Source: an uncultured Lachnospiraceae bacterium
GTDB lineage: Bacteria > Bacillota > Clostridia > Lachnospirales > Lachnospiraceae
Direction: 5' to 3'
Assembly: GCA_949840915.1 (NCBI GenBank)
Contig: CATKXY010000012.1
Coordinates: 1 to 64,000, forward strand
Length of the DNA stretch: 64,000 nucleotides
Under the pieces are notes generated by a model that saw nothing but the letters and a program-made list of their open reading frames with translations, had not been told where the DNA came from and made no database searches. Every line of letters begins with the position of its first letter. Position 1 is the first letter of the stretch. Positions 53,258 through 62,818 of this stretch are shown here, one piece after another. A program made the position numbers and the translations under genes.

Positions 53258-54445
53258 ATGGATATGAAGGAATATATTGAGCAGGCGGAAAAGGATCTGC
53301 TGCATACCTACAATCGCTATCAGATTGTTTTGGACAGGGGCGAGGGTGTGTACCTCTATGATATCGAGGGCAAAAAATATCTGGATTTTGTGGCGGGTAT
53401 AGCCGTTTTTGCTCTGGGGTATCATTATCCGGGATATGATGAAGCTCTGAAAGCCCAGATTGACAAGCTGCTGCACACCTCTAATTACTATTACAATGTG
53501 CCGGCTATCGAGGCGGCAAGAAGGTTGAAGAAGCTCTCCGGCATGGACCGGGTGTTCTTCACCAACTCCGGCGCGGAGGCTCTGGAGGGGGCGATCAAGG
53601 CTGCAAAAAAATACGCATGGCAAAAGGACGGGGCGCAGGATCATGATCTGGTAGCCATGAATCATTCCTTTCACGGCAGAACCATGGGCGCGCTGGCTGT
53701 CACCGGCAATCCCAAGTACAGGGAGCCGTTTGAACCGTTAATCGGCAATGTCAGCTTTGCCGGGCTCAATGATTTTGACAGTGTGATGAGCTGTGTGACA
53801 GATAAAACCTGCGGCATTATCCTGGAGCCTGTTCAGGGCGAGGGCGGTCTGCAGCCTGCCTCGGAGGAGTTTTTGCAGAAGCTGCGCGCACTCTGCGACG
53901 AGAGGGATATTTTGCTGATCTTTGACGAGGTGCAGTGCGGTATGGGCAGGACGGGATATCCCTATGCATGGCAGCGATACGGCGTCAAACCGGATATCCT
54001 GACCAGCGCGAAGGCTCTGGGCTGCGGTGTGCCGGTGGGAGCATTTATGATGACGGAACGTGTGGCGCAGAATTCTCTCACAAGCGGCGATCACGGCACG
54101 ACTTACGGCGGAAACCCCCTGGCGGCAGCGGCGGTGGAGAAGGTGCTGGAGATTTATGAGCGGGACGGTATCGTAGAGCATGTGCAGAAGATTGCGCCCT
54201 ACCTGGAGAAACGGCTGAAGGAGCTTTCGGAGAAATATGACTGTATCATCGAACACAGAGGTGTGGGACTGATGCAGGGTCTTGTGTTTGACCGCCCGGT
54301 GGGGGAGATCATCACAAGGGCTGTGGAGAAGGGGCTGCTTCTCATCAATGCCGGTCCGGACATCATCCGTTTTGTCCCTCCGCTGATCATCACGAAGCAG
54401 CATATCGATGATATGATCGGAATTTTGGACACTTGTATCGAGTAG
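53258..54445 (+). CDS. argD: Acetylornithine aminotransferase
   Basis: 395 aa. A fold-type I PLP enzyme converting N-acetylglutamate semialdehyde to N-acetylornithine. The PLP Lys is in TSAKALGCG (about residue 251), the cofactor Asp in FDEVQCGMGRTG, and the phosphate-binding NSGAEALEGAIKAAKKY is present. ATG 53258 follows AAGGAAGG; the frame is open upstream into argB but that has no RBS. It overlaps no neighbour; the solute-binding gene starts 11 bp later. Confidence 0.96.
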   Translation: MDMKEYIEQAEKDLLHTYNRYQIVLDRGEGVYLYDIEGKKYLDFVAGIAVFALGYHYPGYDEALKAQIDKLLHTSNYYYNVPAIEAARRLKKLSGMDRVFFTNSGAEALEGAIKAAKKYAWQKDGAQDHDLVAMNHSFHGRTMGALAVTGNPKYREPFEPLIGNVSFAGLNDFDSVMSCVTDKTCGIILEPVQGEGGLQPASEEFLQKLRALCDERDILLIFDEVQCGMGRTGYPYAWQRYGVKPDILTSAKALGCGVPVGAFMMTERVAQNSLTSGDHGTTYGGNPLAAAAVEKVLEIYERDGIVEHVQKIAPYLEKRLKELSEKYDCIIEHRGVGLMQGLVFDRPVGEIITRAVEKGLLLINAGPDIIRFVPPLIITKQHIDDMIGILDTCIE

Positions 54446-54456
54446 TAGGAGAGAAT

Positions 54457-55866
54457 ATGCATTTAAAAAACAGAATTTTCATGGTAGCAGCGGTGGCGCT
54501 TGGTCTGGTGGCGGTTCTTGCCGGCGGCGCCGGGCAGCTGCGTCCTCTGGAGAGCGCGGAAAAAAGAACCGGTATCTTCGGTCACAGTGATAAAGAAACC
54601 ATTTATTTCTGGTACACGGACGAGACTATGACCAGCTTTATCAACAGCGCGGCAGTAACCTTCGGAGAGCGGGAGGGCGTGCGGGTGATTCCCGTGCTGA
54701 CTTATGAGGGAGAGTATCTGGAGGCCATCAATCAGGCTTCTCTGCAGGGAGGGCAGATGCCGGATGTGTATCTGATCGGAAATGATTCTCTGGAGAAGGC
54801 TTATCTGGCCGGGCTTGCCGGTGAGACCCAAGACGCCGGAGCCGTGTGCAATACGGATAATTTCCCGGAGGCGGCGCTCTTGGCAGTGCGTTTTCACGGG
54901 AAAAATGCTGCATATCCTCTGTATTTTGAGACCAGCGCGCTGATCTATAACGAGAGTTACCTGGCGGATTGGGCGCTGCAGCAGGCGCGCAGGGAACTGG
55001 CGGCCGCAGACGGCGATGAGGCCGAAGGAGGCGCTGCCGGCGATGGGGAGAGCGATTCGGGCCTGACGGAAGAGGAGGCCGCTCTGGCACAGCAGTATCT
55101 GGAAAACGGAATTCCCGCCACAGTGGACGATATCCTGAGTATTGCGGACACCTTCGATGTGCCTGAGGGTGTGGAAGGTATTATGAAATGGGATGTGTCG
55201 GATATTTTTTATAATTACTGGATCGTGGGACGATATCTTGTGGTAGGCGGTGATGCCGGAGACGACGCGGGTGCTATTGATATCGACAATCCCGAGACGG
55301 TGCAGTGTCTGGAAGTATATAAAGCGCTGAATCAATTCTTTTCCATGGAGACGGATACGATTACTTACGATTCCGTGCTGCAGGATTTTATTGACGGAAA
55401 AATCGTGTTTACCGTGGCCACCACGGATGTCATCCGCCGTCTGGAGGAAGCCAAAAAGGACGGCAGCTTTGCATATGAGTATGGGGTGGCCGTAATGCCC
55501 GATGTCAGCGCAGAGCTGGAGAGCGCTTCTCTGTCTGTGACCGGTGCGGTTGTGGTGAACGGTTACTCAGAGCACAAGGAGCTGGCAAACGGTTTTGCGG
55601 CATATCTGGTGAATGATTGCGCGAAGGATCTCTACGAGAAAACAGGGAAGCTTCCCGCCAGAAACGGGACGGAGGAAGACAACGGCCCGGCTCAGATATT
55701 CAAGCTGGAGTACGCGGACAGCGTGTCCCTGCCCAAGCTCATGGAGACAGGCAATTTCTGGCTGCAGATGGAAGTGCTGTTCGCCAAGGTCTGGAACGGC
55801 GCACAGGTGCAGCCTCTGGTCACAGAGCTGGCGGAGCAGATTGCCGCACAGGTGGCAAATTTATAG
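54457..55866 (+). CDS. Orphan family 1 extracellular solute-binding protein
   Basis: 469 aa. A hydrophobic N-terminus (about 5-25) serves as a signal peptide or anchor, but there is no lipobox cysteine, unusual for this family in Firmicutes. The body resembles carbohydrate-type binding proteins: IYFWYTDETMTSFINSAAV, GGQMPDVYLIGNDSLEKAYL and FIDGKIVFTVATTD. An acidic low-complexity insert (about 185-205) interrupts the first lobe. No permease or ATPase gene is nearby. It starts 11 bp after argD with AGGAG upstream, so it is probably transcribed with the arginine operon; whether its ligand relates to arginine is unknown. Confidence 0.88.
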   Translation: MHLKNRIFMVAAVALGLVAVLAGGAGQLRPLESAEKRTGIFGHSDKETIYFWYTDETMTSFINSAAVTFGEREGVRVIPVLTYEGEYLEAINQASLQGGQMPDVYLIGNDSLEKAYLAGLAGETQDAGAVCNTDNFPEAALLAVRFHGKNAAYPLYFETSALIYNESYLADWALQQARRELAAADGDEAEGGAAGDGESDSGLTEEEAALAQQYLENGIPATVDDILSIADTFDVPEGVEGIMKWDVSDIFYNYWIVGRYLVVGGDAGDDAGAIDIDNPETVQCLEVYKALNQFFSMETDTITYDSVLQDFIDGKIVFTVATTDVIRRLEEAKKDGSFAYEYGVAVMPDVSAELESASLSVTGAVVVNGYSEHKELANGFAAYLVNDCAKDLYEKTGKLPARNGTEEDNGPAQIFKLEYADSVSLPKLMETGNFWLQMEVLFAKVWNGAQVQPLVTELAEQIAAQVANL

Positions 55867-55963
55867 TATTATAGTATAAGGAAACCAGCCACAGGGCAAG
55901 ATACTAACACAGGAAGATTCTTACAGGCCGGGCCTGTAGGAGACGGAAGGGAGTATCTAAGCT

Positions 55964-56395
55964 ATGGTTGGTTTTTTAATTGCATTGATATCGGGAGCCC
56001 TGATGAGTGTTCAGGGAGTGTTCAACACGCAGGTCACGAAAGCATCGGCAATCTGGAGCGCCAGCGCATTCGTACAGTTTACGGCGCTTTTAGTCTGTCT
56101 GGGGGCATGGCTCTGCACAGAGCGGGGATCCTTGCTGCAGGTGTTTTCGGTGCAGCCCAAATACATGCTTTTAGGGGGAGCTATCGGCGCTTTCATCACT
56201 TATACGGTAATCCGCAGCATGGATATGCTGGGGCCTGCCAAGGCGGTGATGCTGATTGTGGTGGCGCAGCTTGCGGTGGCCTATGCCATTGAGCTTCTGG
56301 GATGGTTTGGTGTGGAGAAGCAGCCCTGGGAGTGGAGAAAGGCGATCGGAATGGCAGTGGCAATCGCGGGAATCATCATCTTTAAATGGAAATAA
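55964..56395 (+). CDS. Small DMT-superfamily transporter (DUF606/EamA-like half)
   Basis: 143 aa with five predicted membrane helices. LIALISGALMSVQGVFNTQV at the start and the C-terminal GMAVAIAGIIIFKWK are typical of DUF606 proteins, half-size members of the drug/metabolite transporter superfamily that probably dimerise. The substrate is unknown. It lies alone between the solute-binding gene (97 bp) and the comEA promoter. Confidence 0.9.
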   Translation: MVGFLIALISGALMSVQGVFNTQVTKASAIWSASAFVQFTALLVCLGAWLCTERGSLLQVFSVQPKYMLLGGAIGAFITYTVIRSMDMLGPAKAVMLIVVAQLAVAYAIELLGWFGVEKQPWEWRKAIGMAVAIAGIIIFKWK

Positions 56396-56435
56396 GCGGT
56401 AATAGTTAATATTTTTTTAAATTTTTGTAACATGC

Positions 56436-56464
56436 TTGTAAATAGTGGGAGATTCCCTTAAAAT
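56436..56464 (+). promoter_or_regulatory. Predicted promoter for the comEA-to-comEC cluster
   Basis: TTGTAA (56436-56441), 17 bp, TAAAAT (56459-56464), about 72 bp before the comEA start. Confidence 0.55.
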
Positions 56465-56536
56465 AAGAATTGTCAGCAAACACAATGCACTATAGCCGGA
56501 AGGACGGTTTTCTCCCGTCGAGAGAGGAGAGAAAGC

Positions 56537-57259
56537 ATGGGTGCAGAAAAAGCCAGGAAAAGTACCGTAAGAGCTATCAAAATCAGAAGCAGAATTAAAA
56601 GTAAGGTCCCCTGTAAAATCCAAAACAAAATCCCAAACAATATCAGGAAATGTATATACAGGAGTCTGTGCAGGGCTGCAGGCTTTGTCTTGTGTATACT
56701 TTTGGCGGGATGTCAAGGGACAGACAGGGCGATCACTCTGTCTGTGGGAGAGCCGCTTGAGATGACGGGGCGGGATGCGTCAGGGCAGGAATCTGAGTAT
56801 GTACCCCGGACGCAAACTCAGGCTCAGGAAGATGCCTCCGTGATTTATGTCCATGTCTGCGGCGCTGTGAAGAACCCCGGAGTCGTGATGCTGCCGGAGG
56901 GAAGCCGGGGGCAGGATGCGTTGGAGGCCGCCGGAGGTTTTGCGGAGGATGCGGCGAAGGAGGCAGTGAATCTGGCGGCGGTTCTGTCGGATGGCATGAG
57001 ACTGTATTTTCCCACGCCGGAGGAAGCTCTCGAAACGGAGAGTGAAGCGCAGGATAGAGACGCCGGGCTGGTAGATATTAATACCGCGGGTGTGGAGCTT
57101 CTGTGTACGCTTCCCGGCATCGGGGAGACCAGGGCGGGAGCTATCGTGGCATATCGGGAGGAGCACGGTGATTTTGGCAGCACGGAGGAGATTATGAGGG
57201 TGTCAGGCATTAAAGAAGGCGCCTTCAATAAGATCAGGAATCTGATCACCGTAAAATAA
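56537..57259 (+). CDS. comEA: ComEA-like DNA-binding competence protein
   Basis: 240 aa. A basic N-terminal stretch of about 45 residues precedes a membrane segment ending in LLAGC, so it may be a lipoprotein or a membrane-anchored protein. An SLBB domain (about 95-155, VHVCGAVKNPGVVMLPEGSR) is followed by a C-terminal helix-hairpin-helix domain (about 175-240) with VDINTAG, LPGIGETRAGAIVAYRE and FNKIRNLITVK. ComEA binds incoming double-stranded DNA outside the membrane and hands it to ComEC, which is encoded 3.2 kb downstream. The lysine/arginine-rich n-region is unusually long for a signal peptide, but no alternative ATG exists before the hydrophobic segment. Confidence 0.93.
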   Translation: MGAEKARKSTVRAIKIRSRIKSKVPCKIQNKIPNNIRKCIYRSLCRAAGFVLCILLAGCQGTDRAITLSVGEPLEMTGRDASGQESEYVPRTQTQAQEDASVIYVHVCGAVKNPGVVMLPEGSRGQDALEAAGGFAEDAAKEAVNLAAVLSDGMRLYFPTPEEALETESEAQDRDAGLVDINTAGVELLCTLPGIGETRAGAIVAYREEHGDFGSTEEIMRVSGIKEGAFNKIRNLITVK

Positions 57260-57290
57260 AAGATAGGAAAGAGAAGAGTGAGGAAGGGAT

Positions 57291-57986
57291 ATGGCGGAGA
57301 AGAGAGTGCTGGTGGTAGACGATGAGAAGCTGATCGTGAAGGGAATCCGTTTCAGCCTTGAGCAGGATGATCTGCAGGTGGACTGCGCATACGACGGCGA
57401 GGAAGCCCTGGAGTACGCGAGAAACAATAAATACGACATTATTTTGCTGGATGTCATGCTTCCCAAGCTTACCGGTTTTGAGGTGTGCCAGCAGATAAGG
57501 GAATTCTCCAGTGTTCCCATTATCATGCTCACGGCCAAGGGCGACGACATGGATAAGATACTGGGCCTGGAGTACGGAGCGGACGATTATATCACAAAAC
57601 CGTTTAATATTCTCGAGGTAAAAGCCCGCATCAAGGCCATTATGCGTCGCGTGGAGCCCAAGTCCGGTTCCCGCGAGACACAGCGGTTTGTGGAGAGCGG
57701 CGATATGAAGCTGGACTGCGAGGGCAGAAGAGTATATATTGACGGGCGGGAGATCAGCCTCACGGCCAAGGAATTTGAAGTGTTGGAGCTTTTGATGTTT
57801 AATCCCAACAAGGTGTATGGCAGAGAAGCGCTCCTGAAGCTGGTATGGGGGGCGGATTATCCGGGAGATGTGCGCACGGTGGATGTACATATCAGAAGGC
57901 TGCGTGAGAAGATTGAGGATAATCCCAGTGAGCCCAAGTATGTTCACACCAAATGGGGAGTCGGATACTATTTTTTAAATGATTAG
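57291..57986 (+). CDS. OmpR-family response regulator, WalR/PhoB-like
   Basis: 231 aa. The receiver domain has D10-D11-E12, phospho-acceptor Asp in ILLDVMLP (about 53), MLTAKG and TKPFN. The winged-helix domain has LTAKEFEVLELLMFNPNKVY and LREKIEDNPSEPKYVHTKWG, matching WalR/PhoP/ResD-type regulators. The cognate kinase starts 11 bp later. Cell-wall control of the WalR kind is possible but cannot be proven from the sequence. GAGTGAGGAAGG precedes the start. Confidence 0.95.
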   Translation: MAEKRVLVVDDEKLIVKGIRFSLEQDDLQVDCAYDGEEALEYARNNKYDIILLDVMLPKLTGFEVCQQIREFSSVPIIMLTAKGDDMDKILGLEYGADDYITKPFNILEVKARIKAIMRRVEPKSGSRETQRFVESGDMKLDCEGRRVYIDGREISLTAKEFEVLELLMFNPNKVYGREALLKLVWGADYPGDVRTVDVHIRRLREKIEDNPSEPKYVHTKWGVGYYFLND

Positions 57987-57997
57987 CAGGGCCGGAG

Positions 57998-59491
57998 ATG
58001 AAGACAATACGAAAATTAATCGAAGTGATGCGGCAGAAAATGCCTTTGAAGAGTCTGCGCCTGCGGATATTTGCCATTGTGCTCGTGGCGGGGCTTGTGC
58101 CCGGTCTCATTGTGGGTGTGGGAATTGTACAAAACTATGAGGACCGCGCGGTAGAACATCGTATATCCACTGTACAGAACCAGCTCAAGATTGTGGCAAA
58201 TCATTTGATAAGCAATGATTATATGGCGAATTACCGCTCAGAGGAGCAGACATATCGGAATTCCAGGGATGTGGTGGATGCGGAGCTGGAGATGCTGTCC
58301 AATCTGTATGAAGGACGTGTGATGATTATCAACAGCAATTTTAAAGTGGTGAAGGACACTTACGGTATCAGCCAGGGCAAGATCATGATCTCGGAGGAGG
58401 TTATCAAGTGTTTTCAGGGAGAGAACCTCTCCAACTATGATCCGGAGCACGGCTATATAGAGATGACGACACCTATCATGGATACCACGGCAAACGCGGG
58501 TGAACAGGAAGTGGTGAAGGGAGTTATGCTCACCAGTATCTCCAACGGAAGTATCGTGGCTATGATGGAGATGTTAAACCGCCGGGTGATGATCATTGAG
58601 ACACTTCTGGCATTGGCGATCGTGACTCTGGCCATCATTCTGTCGGTGATGATGACGCGGCCTTTCAATCGTATTACACAGGCCATTATGGATGTGAACG
58701 CCGGTTACAGTGATGCGAGTATTTCCGTTCCGGATTACGCGGAGACTGTGCATATCGTGGACGCCTTCAACCAGCTTTTGGCACGAATGAGAGCGCTTGA
58801 TCAGTCCAGACAGGAGTTTGTGGCAAATGTCTCCCACGAGCTCAAGACACCTATGACTTCCGTCAAAGTGCTGGCGGATTCTCTGTTGGTGGAGCAGGAT
58901 GTCCCTGCACAGCTCTACCGGGAGTTTATGGAGGACATTGTATCTGAGATCGACAGGGAAAACAAGATCATCACGGATCTTCTGGCACTGGTGAAGATGG
59001 ACAAAAAGGTGCAGGATCTGAATATCACATCACTGAATATCAATGATCTTGTGGAATTGATTTTAAAGCGGCTGCGTCCCATCGCCCGTAAAAAGGATGT
59101 GGAGGTGGTCTTTGAGAGCATGCGTCCTGTGGTGGCTGAGGTGGATGAGGTCAAGATGACGCTGATCATGACCAATCTCGTGGAAAATGCTATTAAATAC
59201 AATAAGGAGCACGGCTGGATCAAGGTGGAGCTGGATGCGGATCATCAGTATTTTACGTTTACTGTCAGCGATTCGGGGATCGGTATTCCGGAGGACTCGC
59301 TGGCTCATATCTGTGAGCGCTTCTACAGAGTGGATAAATCCCACTCCCGGGAGATAGGAGGCACAGGGCTGGGACTTTCCATTACCAAGAGCGCGGTGCT
59401 GATGCACAGAGGGACTCTCACCATCAATAGTGTGGAGGGAGAGGGCTCCAGTTTTGTTGTGAAGATTCCTCTCAACTACATTGTGTCTTAG
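57998..59491 (+). CDS. Membrane sensor histidine kinase, WalK-like
   Basis: 497 aa. TM1 (about 22-44) and TM2 (about 202-219) flank an extracytoplasmic domain of about 155 residues. A HAMP domain (MMTRPFNRITQAIMDVNAG) leads into the phospho-acceptor motif VSHELKTPMTS (His about 279) and a HATPase domain with VENAIKYN, DSGIGIP and GGTGLGLSI. There is no clear PAS domain, unlike Bacillus WalK. It pairs with the response regulator 11 bp upstream. The GerMN lipoprotein gene follows after 30 bp and could act on the kinase's outer domain. Confidence 0.95.
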   Translation: MKTIRKLIEVMRQKMPLKSLRLRIFAIVLVAGLVPGLIVGVGIVQNYEDRAVEHRISTVQNQLKIVANHLISNDYMANYRSEEQTYRNSRDVVDAELEMLSNLYEGRVMIINSNFKVVKDTYGISQGKIMISEEVIKCFQGENLSNYDPEHGYIEMTTPIMDTTANAGEQEVVKGVMLTSISNGSIVAMMEMLNRRVMIIETLLALAIVTLAIILSVMMTRPFNRITQAIMDVNAGYSDASISVPDYAETVHIVDAFNQLLARMRALDQSRQEFVANVSHELKTPMTSVKVLADSLLVEQDVPAQLYREFMEDIVSEIDRENKIITDLLALVKMDKKVQDLNITSLNINDLVELILKRLRPIARKKDVEVVFESMRPVVAEVDEVKMTLIMTNLVENAIKYNKEHGWIKVELDADHQYFTFTVSDSGIGIPEDSLAHICERFYRVDKSHSREIGGTGLGLSITKSAVLMHRGTLTINSVEGEGSSFVVKIPLNYIVS

Positions 59492-59521
59492 TGTACTGAA
59501 CGGGGAAAGGAATCGGATATT

Positions 59522-60436
59522 ATGAAGAAACTGTTTTGGGCGCTTGGGTGCATTGCGCTTCTCGCGGGACTTGCGTCCTGCGGCGGCGAAGAGCCCCAGG
59601 GCGCCGACGTTTATCAAATTTATACGGTGAACAATTCGGAGACAAAGGTGGAGGTGCATTCTCACAGGATGCTCTCCGCGGGCGGGGACGCTATGCTGAA
59701 TGAGCTGGTGGAATGCCTCTCCACGTCGCCGGACAAGCTGGAGTACAAGGCTCCGCTCGCCATGGGTTTCCAGATACTTTCCATGGACGTCTCGGATGGA
59801 AAACTGTCCATGGATGTGGACAGTTCCTATCTGAAGCTGCCGGCTACCACGGAGGTACTGGTGCGTGCGGCCATTGTGCGGACATTGACGCAGCTTCCCG
59901 ATGTCCGTTATGTCGGTATCACCGTGGAGGGACAGCAGCTCTTTGATAATGCGGGGGATGTGGTGGGACTCATGAGCGCCGATCTGTTCATTGACAATGA
60001 CGGTAATGAGATCAATACCTATGAGCTGGCCCGGGTGCGGCTGTATTTTGCCAATGCAGAGGGAGATAAGCTGATCGGGGGATACCGGGAGAAGTATTAT
60101 TCCACCAATATACCCAAGGAGCGGTTTGTGGTGGAGGAGCTGATCGCGGGCCCCAGCGGAAAGGTGGAGGGATTGTATCCTTCTATCAATCCGGAGGTCA
60201 AGATCGTCAGCGTCACGACGCAGGACGGAGTCTGCTATGTCAATCTGGATTCCAGTTTCCTCACCGTGGTGAACAATGTGTCTACAGAGCTGTCCATCTA
60301 CTCCATCGTGAATTCACTGGTGGAGCTGAGCAATGTCAACAGAGTGCAGATCCTGGTGAACGGAGAGGTGCCGGCCAGCTTTGGAAGCTCGGTCTTTGAG
60401 CGCAACCTGGATTATATCGTCACGCTGGAACAATAG
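59522..60436 (+). CDS. GerMN-domain lipoprotein
   Basis: 304 aa. A signal peptide ends in lipobox LASC (about residue 20), giving a surface lipoprotein. Two GerMN/spore-germination-type domains follow (about 40-145 and 165-290); the second contains VVEELIAGPSGKVEGLYPSI and VCYVNLDSSFL. GerM-type proteins act at the cell or spore envelope; some are linked to peptidoglycan. It lies between a two-component system and comEC. Its position resembles accessory lipoproteins such as those beside WalK, but that is inference. Confidence 0.9.
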   Translation: MKKLFWALGCIALLAGLASCGGEEPQGADVYQIYTVNNSETKVEVHSHRMLSAGGDAMLNELVECLSTSPDKLEYKAPLAMGFQILSMDVSDGKLSMDVDSSYLKLPATTEVLVRAAIVRTLTQLPDVRYVGITVEGQQLFDNAGDVVGLMSADLFIDNDGNEINTYELARVRLYFANAEGDKLIGGYREKYYSTNIPKERFVVEELIAGPSGKVEGLYPSINPEVKIVSVTTQDGVCYVNLDSSFLTVVNNVSTELSIYSIVNSLVELSNVNRVQILVNGEVPASFGSSVFERNLDYIVTLEQ

Positions 60437-60472
60437 AAAGCATGGGAGAGCTGATAAGAAGGAGGATACTGT

Positions 60473-62818
60473 ATGAGGAGACCCTTATTTGCGGTTTCCT
60501 TCTGTCTGATACTGCTCATGGCTGTCAGGTACGCATGTCTGCCCCCCGCTTTGGGGGGCGGGCCGCCTGACGGTACAGATATCATATTGACCGGGCAGAT
60601 CTGTCAGAAGGATGAAACTTCATTTGTCATAAAAGTTCAGGAATTTCAAATTGATGCCGCAGCTCTGCGGCAGAACAATCCATCACAAAACAGAACAGAA
60701 AATTTAATAAGCGGCGATATATCAATCGGGGCGGGGAGCAGATTGCTGTGCGAATATGAAGCATCCGGGGATCTGATACTGGCTTCTGCGGTATCGCTGA
60801 AAGGGAAATTCTACGCGTTCTCGCAGGCTACAAATCCCGGAGAGTTCGATTATGCCCGCTATTATCGCACCATGGGGTACGGGGGAAGGCTCAGGCAGGT
60901 GAAGCTCATGGAGATGTCTGCATACGGGCCCGGAATCCGGGAGGGGCTTTACCGTCTGCGCTGTTATTGGGAGCGGCGCCTTTATCGGATATTCCCGGAG
61001 AAGGAAGCCTCTGTCATGGCGGCGGTTCTGCTCGGAGACAAGAGCGGCGTGGACGCGGATGTGAAAGCCCTCTATCAAAAAAGCGGCATCGTCCATATTT
61101 TGAGTATCTCGGGACTGCATATCACGCTGATCGGTGTGGGTCTGTATCAAATACTGCGCAGAGTGGGAGTTCCGGTATGGTGCGCTGCGGCGGGAGGCGC
61201 ATTATGCCTGATTCTGTACGGTGTCATGACCGGGCTTGGCGTGTCCGCCTGCCGCGCCATCGGTATGTACCTGCTGCGGATGCTGGCGCAGCTTTTGGGC
61301 AGAACCTACGATATGCTCACGGCCATCGGTGTGACGGCGGTGTGCATGGTCTGTCTGCAGCCCGCAAGGCTGGAACACATGGGATTTTTGTTGTCCTACG
61401 GCTCGGTTCTGGGTGTTGGGATGCTCCTGCCCGCACTGGCAGGAAAGGAAGAGAGACCTCCAGGGATCAAACGCTATATAGAGGGAAAATGGAAGAGGCG
61501 TCTGGCAAGTCTGGGCGGCAGGCTGTGGAGGGGATTGAGAGAGGGGCTGCTGGCCGGGCTGTGCATCACATTTACCACATTGCCTGTACAGTTATGGTTT
61601 GCCTATGAGATACCAGTGTATTCCGTTTTGCTGAATGTGCTGGTTCTGCCCTTTATGAGCGTGATGATGGCAGCAGGCCTGGCTGCCATGCTGATTCCGG
61701 GGATGGGATTTGCGGGTACGGCGGATATTGTGATTCTTGCGGGATATGAAAAGATTTGTACGTTCTTTGGCGGGCTGCCCCATCCGATGTGGAATCCGGG
61801 CCGGCCCGGGATCCGGCAGATAGCGTTCTATTATCTGCTTTGGGCGGCGGTGTGCTGTCTGGGGACGGTCAGAGGGCGCGGGAAGAGATTTCTGCAGTTT
61901 GTGCTGCTCTGTGCGGCGGTTCTGTCGCTGGGATTTTCAGGGAGCCGTGGGGATAGGGTCACGTTTCTGGATGTGGGGCAGGGAGACTGTATCTGTGTAC
62001 AGCTCTCCTCAGGTGAGGTGTATTTGTTTGACTGCGGGAGCAGCAGCCGGAAACAGATCGGGCAAAAGGTATTGATCCCTTTTTTGAAATATTACGGTAT
62101 CGGAAGGATTGATGCGGTCTTTGTATCGCATGGGGATCAGGATCACATGAACGGTATCGCGGAACTTTTTAAGTTGTGCGGGCAGGAGCATATCGAGATA
62201 GGCGGACTGGTGCTGCCCGGCGTTAGTAGGGATTTGTGGGAGGAGGAATTCGGGGAAATTCTGGAAGCCGCAGAACGCGCGGCCGGACGGGAAAGCAGCC
62301 GGACTGCCGGCGGGCAGGTCAGGCAGCGGACAATCCCGGTGTCCGTCATACGGGCGGGAGAGAGCTGGACCGGCGGGCCATGGGGCGAGGACCGTGTTTT
62401 GTGCCTGCAGCCTTCGGCGGAGGGCGGCGGTGCAGGGGGAAATGAGGGATCGGCGTGCTTTTACATAGAGTTGTGTGAGGGGGAGCGCAGAATCTCTCTG
62501 CTGCTGACGGGAGATGTGGAAGGAACGGGGGAACGGGAGCTGCTGCGGGAACTGCAAAGTCGCGGCATCAGGGACATCACGCTGCTTAAGGCGGCTCACC
62601 ACGGCTCCCGCTATTCCTCCCCAAAGGAGCTTTTAGAACAGTTATCGCCGGACTTTGCAGTGATTTCCTGCGGCAGAGACAATCGCTACGGGCATCCCCA
62701 CCCGGAGCTGCTGCAGCGGCTTTGGGAGTGCGGCGCGCAGACTCTGCAGACGCCGCACTCAGGCGCGGTCACGCTGTTTTTGAGATCGGATACGGCAGTT
62801 CTTTTATCGGGGCCTTAA
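60473..62818 (+). CDS. comEC: ComEC/Rec2 DNA internalisation channel protein
   Basis: 781 aa. It has an N-terminal hydrophobic/OB-like part, a polytopic Competence domain (about 180-480) with LLGDKSGV, GIVHILSISGLHITLIG and SACRAIGMYLLRMLAQ, and a C-terminal metallo-beta-lactamase-like nuclease domain (about 500-781) with LDVGQGDCI, SHGDQDHMNG and AAHHGSRYSS. ComEC conducts single-stranded DNA into the cell; the nuclease domain probably degrades the other strand. All metal-binding motifs look intact, so the gene appears functional. GGAGG precedes ATG 60473. The stop overlaps the convergent ABC permease gene by 4 bp. Confidence 0.95.
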   Translation: MRRPLFAVSFCLILLMAVRYACLPPALGGGPPDGTDIILTGQICQKDETSFVIKVQEFQIDAAALRQNNPSQNRTENLISGDISIGAGSRLLCEYEASGDLILASAVSLKGKFYAFSQATNPGEFDYARYYRTMGYGGRLRQVKLMEMSAYGPGIREGLYRLRCYWERRLYRIFPEKEASVMAAVLLGDKSGVDADVKALYQKSGIVHILSISGLHITLIGVGLYQILRRVGVPVWCAAAGGALCLILYGVMTGLGVSACRAIGMYLLRMLAQLLGRTYDMLTAIGVTAVCMVCLQPARLEHMGFLLSYGSVLGVGMLLPALAGKEERPPGIKRYIEGKWKRRLASLGGRLWRGLREGLLAGLCITFTTLPVQLWFAYEIPVYSVLLNVLVLPFMSVMMAAGLAAMLIPGMGFAGTADIVILAGYEKICTFFGGLPHPMWNPGRPGIRQIAFYYLLWAAVCCLGTVRGRGKRFLQFVLLCAAVLSLGFSGSRGDRVTFLDVGQGDCICVQLSSGEVYLFDCGSSSRKQIGQKVLIPFLKYYGIGRIDAVFVSHGDQDHMNGIAELFKLCGQEHIEIGGLVLPGVSRDLWEEEFGEILEAAERAAGRESSRTAGGQVRQRTIPVSVIRAGESWTGGPWGEDRVLCLQPSAEGGGAGGNEGSACFYIELCEGERRISLLLTGDVEGTGERELLRELQSRGIRDITLLKAAHHGSRYSSPKELLEQLSPDFAVISCGRDNRYGHPHPELLQRLWECGAQTLQTPHSGAVTLFLRSDTAVLLSGP

